Positions 10,720 to 22,480 are shown, numbered from the stretch's first letter. The stretch: DNA of 64,000 nucleotides from Paralichthys olivaceus (GCF_024713975.1 NC_091103.1:7939501-8003500), one strand, 5' to 3'. Notes: generated by a model not told the origin, from the letters alone. Program-made: numbers and translations.

Positions 10720-11822
10720 GGAAAGGACAAAGGTTTTGTATTCAATATGGTTTTAACGTGTGAGGTTGGAATTGTTGTTTTTTGTAATGTAAATATTGAT
10801 TTTAATTTAATGTAAATACACTCGCCATTTTCACCTCAGGTACAAAAACCCAAGGAACCGCTCACAGCGGAGTCCAGATGTTGCCTCGGAACAAGCCCCA
10901 GCAGGTTTCAAACACAGAGACTCGGTCTAAAAACCAGCTTCGCATCAACAAGCTGCTAAAGTGGGAGGCGAATTTAAAGCAGCAGCAGATTGAGTTCCGG
11001 AAGGAGAACAGACAGCTGCAGACTCGCCACAATTGAGAAACTGTGTTACTGCAGCGTATTTTAGAGGTAGAAACCAATTATGCAGAGGTAGGTCGTTGTT
11101 GATTATGTTCCTCTGGTGTCTCTCATGCTCGTTGAGATTTGAATCATTATCAATTGTTATGTGCACGGTACTGTCAGTGACAAACAATACAGGTGTTGGT
11201 GATTTCCAATCCTTAAAAATTAGAATGCTTTTATCTGCCCCATGCATTCAAAATCTGCTCCCATGTATTACCCAAGTAAAAAAAAAATCCAGTTCTGTGT
11301 TATAAATTTTTATGCCATTCCTATTCCCAGACCATCACCAAATGCAAAAGCGAGGTCCACGCCCTGCAGACTTTGATCCATAACGCCAGTGCCTGCCGTA
11401 ACCGCAATGCAGCTAAGCTCAAGCCCATGGAGGCTAAGTTGGTGGAAATAGATAACACTCTCAAGGAAATGAAGCAAGTCAGCAAGGATCACGACCTAGA
11501 GGAGCGTGAGCAGCTCACCCGCAAGTTGGCCAAGGTTACTGTCGATCTGGAGCAGAAGGACAAGAAGATAGAGGTACAAAGAGAATGAGTGGGGTGGTCA
11601 TGAGGGTTATGAGTCCAGTGTCTCAGCCACCAGAACTCAAACCAGCATCTGTAGTTAGAGCCCAAATATGTTGATTATAACCCCTGAGGTTTTCATTGGT
11701 AATGTGCATTTTTATGATTTAATTTTTGTTATTTTTTTCCTGTGTTCTGGCAATTGGAGAGGCATATTCAGTTGCGCCAGGCCTGGTACAATCGCCAGTT
11801 AGCCAGTCTAAACAGAAGTTAA
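10194..11822 (+). pseudogene. Lebercilin-like copy B, pseudogene
   Basis: The exon equivalents of copy A are 10606-10732 (plus two extra first-exon copies upstream), 10840-11087, 11331-11573 and 11751-11822. Two lesions are visible. An in-frame TGA at 11034-11036 replaces a CGA codon in exon 2. The exon-4 acceptor, AG in copy A, reads GG at 11749-11750. A solo LTR also sits in the 3' part. The copy is therefore unlikely to give a lebercilin-like product, although each first-exon copy remains open. Confidence 0.88.
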
Positions 11823-11844
11823 ATGCCATGACTGCAGCTCATCC

Positions 11845-12345
11845 TGTCACACTCAGTCACCCATCCTCCCACTTCTCAGTCAGTCTCCCATCCTTCCACC
11901 TCTCAGTACTTTTCCATGGACTCCTCATCTGCCAGCCAAGCCACACCCTCTCACAATCCAACACAGCTGCTCCTCATCACCTGCAATCAAGCCCAGTATA
12001 TATTCACCAGCTCCACTCTCAGTCAGTGCCAGATTGTTCTACGCCTTCATGCAAGACTTTCCAGCAGTTATCCCCGGACTGATTCTTCGTTGCCGACCCT
12101 GCCTGATCCTGACTATCCTGCCTCGTCCGAAACCGGGTAATCACCTCTGCCTTCCGTCCCTGACCAAGTCTTCTGCCTGTTGCTATCTGACCAAGTCTTC
12201 TGCCTGTTGCTGTCTGACCAAGTCGTCGGCCTGTTGCTGTCTGTATTGCCTGCCACCTGATCTGCTAAGAGCCGACAATAAAGACTGTTACCAACTGTCC
12301 ATGCTTGTTGTGCTGCATTTGGGTTCCAAAACCATACCCGTTACA
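11845..12345 (+). mobile_element. Solo LTR (Ty3/Gypsy-like) with 5-bp target duplication
   Basis: A 501-bp insertion, absent from the allelic position in copy A, begins TGTCAC and ends TTACA. It carries a TATA-like tatata near 12000 and an aataaa signal near 12280. It is flanked by catcc at 11840-11844 and 12346-12350, the pentamer present once in copy A. There is no internal coding sequence. A short imperfect internal repeat (gaccaagtcttctgcctgtt) is present about three times around 12160-12240. Confidence 0.92.
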
Positions 12346-12410
12346 CATCCAAGACAGTCAGTAAATTGAAAAGATTATTAAATATGAACTTTACCTCAAA
12401 TGATATTATA

Positions 12411-12503
12411 CTCTAACTTTTTTGGCCTTACTATACTCTAACTTTTTTGGGCCTTAATATACTCTTACTTTTTTTTTGGCCTTACTATACTATGACTTTT
12501 TTA
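12411..12503. repeat. Short tandem repeat, ~27-bp unit (second copy)
   Basis: The duplicate of the array at 1821-1918 within the second segmental unit. Confidence 0.7.
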
Positions 12504-12659
12504 TGCCTATTTCACTTTGTACTCCCATAATCTCTCTCTCTTTTTCTCTCTCATTTCAGATATCTCTGACCCCAGGACCTCAGGACAACAACTTTTACCA
12601 TTATTGCTTTTATTAATTACAATATTTCAGTAATTAAGTATTATATGAGGGATGGACCC

Positions 12660-12970
12660 AGTGGAGGTCGCCAGTCTGTCGCAGGGCTGACATGGAGGGT
12701 CAACACTCAAGTGTTCCCGGTCTCTCTCCCCTCTCTTTCTCCCCTCTCTCTTTCCCCCCCTTTTTCTTTGCTCACCTCAACTGGTCGAGGCAGATGACGC
12801 CCACATTGAGCCTGGTTCTGCTAAAGGGTTTCTCCCTGTTAATGAAGGAGTTTCTCCTCTCCACAGTCGTCAAAGTGCTTGCTCATTGTGGGAACATTTT
12901 GGTTTCTCTATATTAATTTTTCTTGACCTTCTATAGAAAGTGCCTTGAGATAATGTATATTATGATTTGG
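12660..12970 (+). mobile_element. L2-type 3'-tail relic, duplicate copy
   Basis: Nearly identical to 2090-2381 and cut at gatttgg. The gcgctata end seen in the first copy is missing because the duplicated block ends here. Confidence 0.6.
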
Positions 12971-14795
12971 CTAATCCCCGTCACCGAGCACGAGCGGAGT
13001 CTGTGGAGGAGTTTTCACTCACATGTCAATATCATCGTCTCGTTGTTCGGCTGATGTCCTGACGGAGAAGTGGAAGACGTCTGTGCTGCAGTGTCTGTGG
13101 TGAGTAAAGTAATGTCTTTGATTTACGTGTCAGTAGTGATGAGCAGGTATCATTGTGTTTGTACCTGGCTGGTTAGCTTAGCTCCGCTAACCTCCAGGCA
13201 AGATACCAGCAGTAACGGCGATGCTAACGGGAGGGATGGGAGTTATTAACCCGACATGAAGCGTTCACACAGCGGAGAGAGGAGCGTTAGAGTTCATGGT
13301 GATAAATCTTTTAAACTGAAGGCGACTGTGTGTTTAGTGAATATCATCAAGTTAGATATCTAACGTTATGTAAAGTTGTTCAGCTCGCCAACCTATTTGG
13401 CTTGACTACGTTACTGTGAGTAACTTCAGTAATAATGTTTTATTAGATTATTGGTTCAGAAATAACGTTAGTGCAGCTGCTGCAGTGTGAAACTTGTTGA
13501 GCTGAACTTTATTTATGAATGAACAGTTTACCTACCAGGTATAGACCTCTTTTGAAAACTTACTAACAATTAAAGCAAATTATTGCACATGATGCATTAC
13601 ATTATATATGCAATACTTTTAATGTGAAAGAACTCCATACTGCACATTCATTGTAGTAGACTGTTTAATCCCAAACCATATTCAGATACATATTTGAATA
13701 TCCACAGAATAAAAGGATACAGACTTTGTTTGAAAGTAACACGTATCTCTGCAATAATGCCATACTTTTATGCTTCCTGTCATTTTATTAGGGACAGACG
13801 AACCTGAGGGACACAGCTGTGCTGACCGTGTTCTGTCTCTTATGGCAAAAAAGAAAAGACAACAATTTTTATCTAAGGTTTATCAAATCAGAAAGTAAAA
13901 GATGAACATTGTTGTGATAGTGTTAATTTTAACAACCATAATGGATATAGAAATTGACTCAATATTATTATCATGTTGACCAGCCTGAAGCTGCCGATCT
14001 CCACCATGTTGCTGCTGCCACAGTGGATTCTGAGGACATCAGGTGTTGCAGTGCTTCATGAAATGAAAAAGTTATGTTAAAGGATGTTTTATGGTGGTGT
14101 GTGGAGATTATAATCACATCTAAACTGTTATATAATTACACATCTGCACTGGGTCTAATTCACTGTGAATTCCATAACAGGCTAAAAAAAAAGAGGTTGT
14201 AATAGTAATTCTGTAAGTCTGTATCACATGCAGCTTATTAATATTAACTTATTAAAATTACAATCAAATGACAAAACACAACTCTTTACTAAAGCTAGTT
14301 AACTTGCTTCAGACGTGTTAAATAAACGATGAATTACCACAATAACATTAAAAACCACTTGTGGTATGTAAGTATATGTAGTATGATTATATTAATAAAT
14401 AAATCAATAGGTTTTGTTGTTGTAAAGTTTCTGGGTAACTTACCTCTGTTCGGTTCGATGTTACGACCGCGACCATCCTGGAGCAACAACACCGCAGCGC
14501 TAGCCGGTTAGCAGTCGCGGGTAGCATTTAGCCTAGCTCCTTAGCCTGAGCTAACCAGGTAACGATAAGCTCTGTGGGCGTGGCTCAGTTGTCAGTCTTC
14601 ACTCGGCCCGCCTAGCGTCCACTCGCGCGCCTCCTTTTTGCCCATTTATGGGTTAGCACGGAACTAGGAGGAGTCGGGCCCCGGCAAGATGGCGCTGGGT
14701 GAAACGCCCACTACGAGCCTCATTTTTGCTCTTCAGAAACCAACGGGTGACGTCACGGACACTACGTCCCTCTTTATATACAGTCTATGTTTGCC
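12971..14795. repeat. Repeat-rich spacer of MITE-like character
   Basis: No coding region is supported. GC-richer patches (12971-13100, 14450-14790) resemble dispersed teleost repeats. One contains caagatggcgctggg followed by gtgacgtcacggacactacg and a terminal tatatacagtctatg. An exon-like donor (gtctgtggtgagtaaag, near 13095) is present but no partner exon was found. Confidence 0.45.
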
Positions 14796-15549
14796 ACCCA
14801 CCTATAAATCGAACAACGAAGATTTAAACAAATAGATACAAATAGTAAACAATGTGCCCTATATGTAACATGCCTTTGAAGGTTGATATCATAAGCTTAT
14901 GATAGCAACATATCATAGGAACTGTGGCTGTTTAAGATCTGTAGATATCATTCAGATTCTCAGCAGATCAAAGAATCAAAGGATCAAAGGAATAATATCC
15001 CATTTTAGGTCTATATGTCAAAGTGCACCGCCTCTTATGACACAGGTACAGGAATACAAGCCCAAGAAAAAGTTTGTTATCTTTCTATTATCAACAGTTT
15101 TTATTATTAGCATTTACACTCCCAGTTGGTAAGTAATCATTTTCAACACCCATTACATGGAACAAAGAAGCAGAACTTTATCATGCAAGTTGTGAATTTT
15201 GGGTATATAATCTGAGAATAGCTAACATGGTGACAATTAATGATTGACAAATCCAGTCAGCCTTTATAACATTTAGCAGGAACATTAATACATACAGAAT
15301 TATTTTAGAATTCCTATTGGTAAACAGAATAATGTCAATATAAATATACGTGTAATCTATATATTAATTTATATTGAAATATACAATCCATTTATGAAAT
15401 TAGTTTGATTGACAGCAGGCTCATTTAAGTTATTTATTGTTTTTATATTATAACAACAGAAATTATGGTCCTAAAACTCCTTTCACTTTCTGTACGGTAC
15501 TGTCTTAGGTCTTCCTATTTTATTTTTGATGGAAAAGCACAATAAAGCC
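14796..15549 (+). other. 5' flank of lebercilin-like copy C
   Basis: The part from ~15205 is recognisably related to the flank of copy A (226-520), sharing the gctaacatgg(c/t)gacaatt motif, the AT-rich tatattaatttatatt run and the tacggtcctaaa-type sequence before the start codon. It is far more diverged than A is from B, so C and A are older paralogues. It probably holds the promoter and 5' UTR; no clear TATA box was assigned. Confidence 0.5.
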
Positions 15550-18002
15550 ATGGATGTGAAAAGGCAGAACCTCAGGACTTTTCAAAGATCGAAACTATCT
15601 GGGAAGGGGAAAGGTATTCTATTCAAAATTATTTAATATGTGTGAGGTCCGAATTGTCTTGTTTTTCATAATGTAAATACATTGATATTAATTCAATGTA
15701 AATGCACTTGCCCCTCTCACCTCAGATACAAAAACCAGGAGAACTTTTCAAAACCAAGGCCTGAAGGTGCTTCGGAACAAGCCCCGGCAGGTTTCAAACC
15801 AAAAGACCCACTCTGAAGAAGTGCTCCGCATCCGCGAGCTGAAAAACCGGGGGTTGGATGAATTGCAGCAGCTGAGAGAGCTTAAAAATGACAACAGACT
15901 GCTGAAGACTCTAGTCAGTCAAAACAAAGTGATACTGCAGCAGTTCCCCAGTCCAGACAACCGAATTTTTAAGGTCTGTTTTTGCTGTTTATGTCCCTCT
16001 GTTGTCTCTCATGCTAATTTAAATCAGAATCATTACCAGTCTTTGTGTGCACAGAACTGTCAGAGACAAACAATACAGGGGATGGTGGTTTCCATCCTTA
16101 AAAATGGGAAAACTTTTATCTGCCTCATGCATTCAGTATCTTTCACCAATTCTCCAGTTCTGTGTTGTTAACTTGATAGCATTCCCCTATTCCCAGACCC
16201 TCACCAAATACGTAAACAAGCTCTACGGCCTGCAGACTTTGAGCCGTCAAACCCGTGCCTGCTCGAACAACACGACAGCCAAGCTAAACGCCGTAGAGGA
16301 TAAGTTGCTGAACGCAAACGACTCTCTTCAGCACCTGAAGCGCCTCAGCCAGGATCACAACCTACTGAAAAAAGAGCCGCTTATCTGCATGATGGCCCAG
16401 GTCTTGGCCAAGTTGGAGCAGAAGGACACGAGGATAAAGGTACAAAGAGGATGAGAGGGGTGGTTATGGGTGTGTGGAAATATAGCATCTCAGCCACCAG
16501 AGCTCAAAGCAGTATCCAAAGCCCAAATATGTTATTATTATTATAACCCCTGTCTTCCTGTGTTCAAGGAATTGGAGAGGCATATTCAGTTGAGCCAAAT
16601 CTGGTTCAATCACCAGTTAGCCAAAGGGAAATGGAAGTTCAACATAACGATGAAATGTACATGCCCAAAGCCTCAAAACCTCACCCAGGACATGCAGGTA
16701 AGTTGAAAAGACATTCTTTCTAGTTCTTGCTAAGATATCATAGGGCAAGCTTGAAATCTCTAAGATGCCGTGATTGGCTTTCAGTATATTCATGTCATAT
16801 CCAATTAACGGGTCAAACTAAGCATTTATGGGAGAGTTAGATGTTTAATATTTTTCACTTAGTGCTTAGTGGTCACCAGTGATACAGAGAAAACTTAAAG
16901 ATTGTTGTTTTATAGAAGCATTTTCGGAAAGATATTCTCAAATATAATAAAATAATTTTAAGGATTCGAATGAACTGTCACACCTTTGCTCATGTTGGAT
17001 ATCAGATTATATATTTAATGCAGTTTCTGCTTTTCCTTTTACAGGATGAAGCAAGTGAACTACAAACAGCCCAGATAGGTAAGATACAAGAAATATCATA
17101 GATCATAGAGATACAAATTAAAACATAACAAGATATTGTCTGAAACACAAATCTGATTCACAGCCAGCGAAAGCAAGGACATTCAAACTGATGGATCCAC
17201 TGAGGCTTCAAGTCCTGTACAGTCTGATACTTATGAGATTGTGCAGCTGGATGAGCAGCTGGAGGAGGACCAGGAAGATGAGCAGCTGGAGGAGCATCTG
17301 GAGGACCAGGAAGATGAGCAGCTGGAGGAGCAGCTGGATGAGCAGGAAGACGAGGAAAAGCAGGAGAGCCCTGTAAACCTGGTATGCCATTGAAATATTG
17401 TCCCGTGTATTTTCAATTTTTTCTCAATGTATTGCAGAATATAATAATTCTAAAGCATATTTCTTTTGCTCTGAAGACTTTTCAGATCTATCATTTATGT
17501 GTTTCTTCTGTTGTCTAATAGGCTCTAAGATGTCTCTAAGATTCTGCTTCATACTAACAAAGCCTGTTTATCATTTCAGTATTGTTGTGACCCAGTGCAG
17601 GAGTCTTTGGATACTGAGACAGAGGATTCTTCAAATGTCCTGTCAGCAGAGAGTCATGTTGAGGATCCTGCTGTTGAAGAGGAGAGATCATTGTTACCAG
17701 TGGCAACCGAGGCACCGCTGGTGTTCCAGGAAAAGCAGAAACCACAGAAACATGAGGAGTCTCTGAAATTACTCACTAAAGCCAAACAAAACTATACATT
17801 CAAGCAAACTATAAATAACCTGCACAAAGGACTACCTGCCTACAGATGTGAGTATGTCAAGGACCCAAAGAAATCTCCAGCCGTCAGGAAGTGGACTTTT
17901 AAACCTCATCCAGAACAAACATCATCTGGGAAACCCACACAAGATGGAGCATGCAGTTCTCTGAACCTCGGACTGACAAATAAACCAAAAGACATTGACT
18001 AA
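15550..18002 (+). CDS. Lebercilin-like coiled-coil protein, copy C, complete (452 aa)
   Basis: Seven exons with GT/AG borders join in phase: 15550-15613, 15726-15973, 16197-16439, 16569-16697, 17045-17078, 17164-17381 and 17580-18002 (stop TAA). Residues ~45-230 are a charged, leucine-rich coiled-coil region matching the lebercilin pattern (LxxLSQDHNLL, KLEQKD, ELERHIQLS, NHQLA). Exon 6 adds an acidic repetitive stretch (EDEQLEE units). Exon 7 carries NLHKGLPAY, similar to a C-terminal motif I recall from LCA5 proteins. Known family members act at the ciliary axoneme and basal body, with LCA5 linked to photoreceptor disease; the role here is inferred. At 452 aa it is shorter than vertebrate LCA5/LCA5L (roughly 670-700 aa). 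It is the only copy in the cluster with an undamaged frame. Confidence 0.72.
17265..17345 (+). repeat. In-frame coding minisatellite, 36-bp period
   Basis: The unit beginning gaggaccaggaagatgagca starts at about 17265 and 17301 and continues partially, giving repeated acidic EDQEDEQLEE-like residues in exon 6 of copy C. The period is a multiple of three, so length changes would keep the frame. Confidence 0.75.
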
Positions 18003-18027
18003 ACCTAACTCCCTAAAACAAACGGAT

Positions 18028-18790
18028 TGTCACGCACACAAGGCAAGGGAGAACCCAAAAGCACGCCAACAGACAGTCTTAGTGTGGGCAACGTGGTTTA
18101 TTGACCGACAGGCAGAGAAAAGACAGGCAGAGGTCAAAACCAGGATATCAGTCCGTACAGCAAACAAATCCGAAGGGGCAGGCAAGAAGGGAATCCAAAA
18201 TCCAAGCGGGACAGCAGTCAGGTCAGGAACAGGCAGGCCAGAACACCCTCCTCTAGGGGGAGATGTACCTGGAAGGAGGTTAATGGCACAATCGTAAGGG
18301 CGATGTGGAGGCAAAGAGGTGGCCCGGGCCTTGTTAAAAACCTCCTTAAGATCCAGATAATCCTTAGGAACTTTTAACAGGTCTGGAAACTCAGAGGGAA
18401 CAGTCAAACCAGAGGCAGGTGACAGGGCAGACTTCAAACAGATAGCGTGACAATGAGTACTCCACTGCAATATAGTTCCCGAAGACCAGTCAATGTGTGG
18501 ATTATGTCTCCTAAACCAAGGAAATCCCAAAATGACAGGTTGTTGTGGAGCATTGATCAGGTGAAAAGAAAGAGTCTCAGTGTGATTACCTGAAATGGTC
18601 ATTTGAAGGGGAGTAGAGCGATGTGTAACCCGGAAGAGGAGACGACCATCCAAGGCTGAGGCGTCGATAGGTTCCTCCAGAACCACCTGACCAAGACCCA
18701 ACACAAAGGATGTGCATGTGTCAATATCGCAAAAGATTTGGAAGCTGAGAAAACTGTTGTCAGTTGCTGTCATCGGACCGCTGGAAACCC
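18028..18790 (-). mobile_element. Ty3/Gypsy LTR-retrotransposon relic (pol fragment joined to LTR)
   Basis: On the minus strand an open stretch (18773 down to about 18255) resembles the protease-to-RT linker of fish Gypsy pol, including the LPPHRPYDCAI-like segment and PPRG. Immediately after PPRG it changes to LTR-like sequence with an aataaa signal that ends GTGACA (plus-strand TGTCAC at 18028). Most of pol and the downstream genes are thus deleted. It begins 26 bp after the copy C stop codon, in antisense. Non-functional. Confidence 0.8.
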
Positions 18791-19999
18791 CAGATTTAAT
18801 TTATATTTGATATTTTCTTCCGATTAGATAACATCTTGTGGATTAGGCAATAGTGCAATATGTTATTCTAATGTATAAAACAAATATTCGAACGAGTTGG
18901 AGAATAACAAATGTTCCAGATGACCAAAATTCACCCCTGAGTTAAAAAATACCATTTTCTACTGTGATAAACACAGGAAGCCATGCCTTAATAAACAGTC
19001 AGCTTCATAAAATTTGAAGGTGTTTTTTCTTGTCACTTCTTTTAATTCTAAGAAGGTGATTGTGATGAAAAATTTGTATAAAATTAGTCAATAACAAAAT
19101 TCACTACTGATTATAAGAGTGTAAAAAAGTGGTTTATTGTGAAACTGTGGTTATTATTTATTGGACTACTGTGGTGGGGCAAATAAGACTATAGCAGCCA
19201 CCATGTAATGAATGAGAAACACAGATGAAATGATACATTATACATTAAACAGGACTGGGATGGGACTCAAAATCTGAACTGTTCCTTTAATGTTCTATTA
19301 ATTTCTTGAATTGTTATTATAACTAATTTCATTAGCCATATTTCTTTACCTCTTCTATACAATGTTCATATTATGTTTTACACATCATCCGGATCCCTAC
19401 ATTGTAATTTTACTCTTTACATCCGTGAGGGTGGTGCTACAGCACTCAAACAGAACTCCCTCCTCCCTCAGTTAAAAAGGGGTTTGCATCATTTTGAAAA
19501 TGAAAATCATTCAGTATTGTTCATCAGGCTTTGACATATTTCTGTGATAGTGAAAATAAAAATAAGTGTGTTGGAATATAATTATGGTTTTCCTATGCTG
19601 GAACTGCTGGAGACAGCAGTTACCCATTCACCATGAGAACCATGCACCCTAACTTTGTCACAGCAGATTCTGCTCTCTCTCTGGTTAGATCAAAGATCCC
19701 ACTCACATATTATTTAGGCTAGAGGTTGGAAGAGAAATGAACCATAAAGTCATCTGGATGTAGTCATGGCAGATTAGGAATATGAGTAAAGGGCAGCCAC
19801 TGTCATATCGCTGCATTTCAGACCTGGGAGGATTGCCTGACCTCCAGCCAACTGGAAGGACTGTTATCCCTTTTCTTTTGATATGTTAACCCTAGCATAC
19901 TCACATTCCTCTGTTCACCACTGCAGGAGACTGTATGAGCTGCCTTTTCATAGCATGCAGATATGCTTTGTGAAAAAAGAAAATATGACAAGCACACAG
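18791..19999. other. Intergenic spacer between copy C and serpinh1
   Basis: AT-rich, no coding region supported. Transcripts of copy C may end here (an aataaa lies near 18991), but no polyadenylation site can be fixed. Confidence 0.5.
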
Positions 20000-20018
20000 T
20001 AGGTTCCTTTTGTAAATT

Positions 20019-20024
20019 TTTATT
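20019..20024 (-). terminator. Candidate serpinh1 polyadenylation signal
   Basis: AATAAA on the minus strand (plus-strand tttatt), about 665 bp beyond the stop codon, which would give a 3' UTR from ~20000 to 20689. No equally good signal was chosen nearer the stop. Confidence 0.5.
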
Positions 20025-20689
20025 GAAAAATGAACATATTATTTCATAATCACACAATCCCGAAAGCTTCTTTGTGGAAAATATCTTTATAGCAACAAAA
20101 TGGCACAGTATGGCTGGCAGGTGAACATCAATTAAGCATCAAACGTTTGCCACATATTCCAGTGCAAGCTCAGTTTGTGCAGGGGAAAGATTCTGTGCAG
20201 TGCAGACAAGGCAAAATAAAAGGGGGGAGTGAGACCAAATAAAGCACAAGTAAAATAAAATAAAAATGTAAAATAACAAATAAAAAAGCTTGTCTAAAGA
20301 TTTTCTTTTTTTCTTCAAACATTAAAGATAATGCAATAAAACGTATGTGAATCATTGCTGAACTAACACTGGCAAAAATAAAGTAGTAAAGAAAAAGAGA
20401 TCATACTTAATATAAGCATGCTGTCTGCTGCAGCCTGCTGTTTCTTTATGGGACTCTCAATTGAGGCGTGTTTTGTGTTTTTCTTTAATTCAATCCCAGG
20501 GGGCTTGAGACTGAGACTTAATGGTCGCCTGGGAAGGTTTGATGTCTTAAAACAGAATGCTCAGATAATCAATCCACAGATTCTCTATTGGAATGTGCTC
20601 ATGAGGTAACAGTCATGCCATTAAACAACCACACACAGGATCCTGAAAAAATTTCACAATGCTACCTGACACGATTGATGACGTCATCA

Positions 20690-22480
20690 TTATAGCTCAT
20701 CGCGCATCTTTTCTCCTTTAGGTCTGACAACTCTGCCGATATAAAGGATGGAGTTGGTCTTGTTGTCCTTCACCAAAAAGATGAAGGGATGATCCACGTA
20801 GAAGAGTTTAGGGTTCTTCATCTTTTCGGTGCCAAAGATGCTGGTGTCGAATGGATTTCCTTTAACGTCCAGCTCCAGGGCCGAAGCATGGAAGACGCTG
20901 GAGAGGTAGAGGTCCTTCTTTCCAGAAATGTTGGACAAGTCCGCCTTGGCTCTGTCTACAGCCTCGGTTAGCCCGAGTTCAGCCAGGTGTTTCTAGAGAA
21001 GACAGAGAAAACGGATATGCTCAAAACATGGTGTTCAGGTGATGTTTTTTCATGTATCTATGCTTGTGAGAACCATCATATCAACACTTACCTGCAGATT
21101 ATGGCTGACTTCCAAAGAGATCTTGGGAAGAGAGATGGCCACAGCTCTGTTCTCCATCTTGCTGAGCCAAGTGTTAACCTGGTTCCTGGTCAGGAGTTTC
21201 TCAAGGCGATTCAGGGGCTCCAGGTGGTAGGGCATGATGAAGATCATGGAAGCCTGCTTCTGGCCCAGAGGCATGTTCAGAGCATAGATACGGTTCTCAG
21301 TGTCATCGTAGAAGTCGTACAGACCTGTGTGAAGAGCAGTCAAACAAATAAAATATTTCATTAACACTCTTCTTGAGCCAGACGATAATAACCAGCCATG
21401 ATGGAGAAACTCACCTGTACGATGCATCATGGGAATCGCAACGCTGAATGAGCGAGTAACCAGAAAAGCACGACTGTCCACCATTTTGTCATGGAACTTC
21501 TCATCCCAGTGAGCTGTGGGACAAAGATAAGAAGACTCTGTTACAGCTCGGATTTCATTCAGTCATGATCAGAATTGTACAAACTTGGCTTTGAATCAAA
21601 GAGATTATGTATACTTACGCTTGAAGAACATGGCGTTGACAATCATAGCTCCATCTGGGTTTTCCATGTCTTTGGTGACCTCGGGAAGCTTGCCATCAGT
21701 TGACTTTGCCGCCCATTCATTGATGGAGTTCAAAGCGCTCCTCTTGTCACGGAAGTTTATTTTTGAATGGTCGTAGTTATAGTGCTGTTTGCTGCTTTTC
21801 ACAAAATCATCAGCAAAGGAGACAGAGCTTGGGCCGTAGAGGCGGTTATTGATCTTCCAGGTGGTGTTGCGTGTCTTGGCATTGCTCACCTGGGAGGAAG
21901 TCACATATGATATGAGAAAATATAAACTGTGGGTCTATTTTGACGCCACTTGAGTAGAATAACAAAAGATTAGAGAAAATATAACATGTTGATTATAAGG
22001 TTCAATTTATGGTACTTTTATATCTGTGTACCTACCTCAGAGAGCAGCTCAGACAGTCCTGTGTGCAGATGCTCGTCCTTTAGCTTTTCGGCACTGAGGA
22101 CAGTTTTGACCTGCGAGGCAGTGGAGGACTTTCCACCGAGAGCCACCATCCCCAGTGAGGAGGCCACCACCACAGGAGAGATGAGGATGTTCTCTGTGTC
22201 TTCCTTTTTTGCCATGTTGTGGTAGAGGCTAAAGAATTAACAAGAACAATTTTTGGGGCGTTTTCTAAAGAAAACAGTGCTTTTTCGAGTGCATCCAGAC
22301 AACTCTAGGTTACACATGTATAGTCATCATTTTATAAATGATTATTGTCAGATTTACAGACCTGAAAGCCAAGTTGGCACTGTTGTCAGCCAGCATAATA
22401 GCATGGCTGCTCAGCTTCTTGTCCTCTGCAGAGGCCACAAGGGTCAGCAGACAAAGAGCTGCAACGTTAGTCACCCACAT
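20690..22480 (-). CDS. serpinh1: Serpin H1 (HSP47), collagen-specific ER chaperone, complete (405 aa)
   Basis: Six coding exons on the minus strand join in phase: 22480-22362, 22228-22036, 21889-21619, 21513-21415, 21324-21092 and 20992-20690, all with GT/AG borders. The product has a signal peptide ([18 protein letters not shown], residues 1-18), the serpin core (LYHNM, NVMFF-like block), an N-glycosylation site at N112 (NTT) and the C-terminal ER-retrieval signal RDEL. Tyr370 and Asp372 in the FYVDHPFIF segment correspond to residues reported to contact the collagen triple helix in mammalian HSP47. The protein binds procollagen in the ER and releases it in the Golgi; it is a non-inhibitory serpin. 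Length fits fish orthologues. Its paralogue class (serpinh1a or b) cannot be decided here, though the gdpd5 neighbour favours the conserved locus. Confidence 0.97.

Larger units (their letters stand above)
9974..12970 (+). repeat. Segmental duplication unit, copy 2 (carries lebercilin-like copy B)
   Basis: The 2,997-bp partner of 302-2381. Removing two extra 206-bp exon units (412 bp) and the solo LTR with its duplicated pentamer (506 bp) leaves 2,079 bp against 2,080 bp. The two units therefore differ by almost no net indels plus scattered substitutions. Left boundary: LINE coding sequence. Right boundary: gatttgg, then unrelated GC-richer DNA. Confidence 0.92.

Noticed and set aside
13000-13100. 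Exon-like stretch with a strong donor (gtctgtggtgagtaaag)
   Set aside because: No matching acceptor or downstream coding exon could be linked. The surroundings look like dispersed repeats.
17208-17416. Minus-strand low-complexity frames rich in Ser, Cys and Leu
   Set aside because: They are the antisense of the acidic repeat in exon 6 of copy C.
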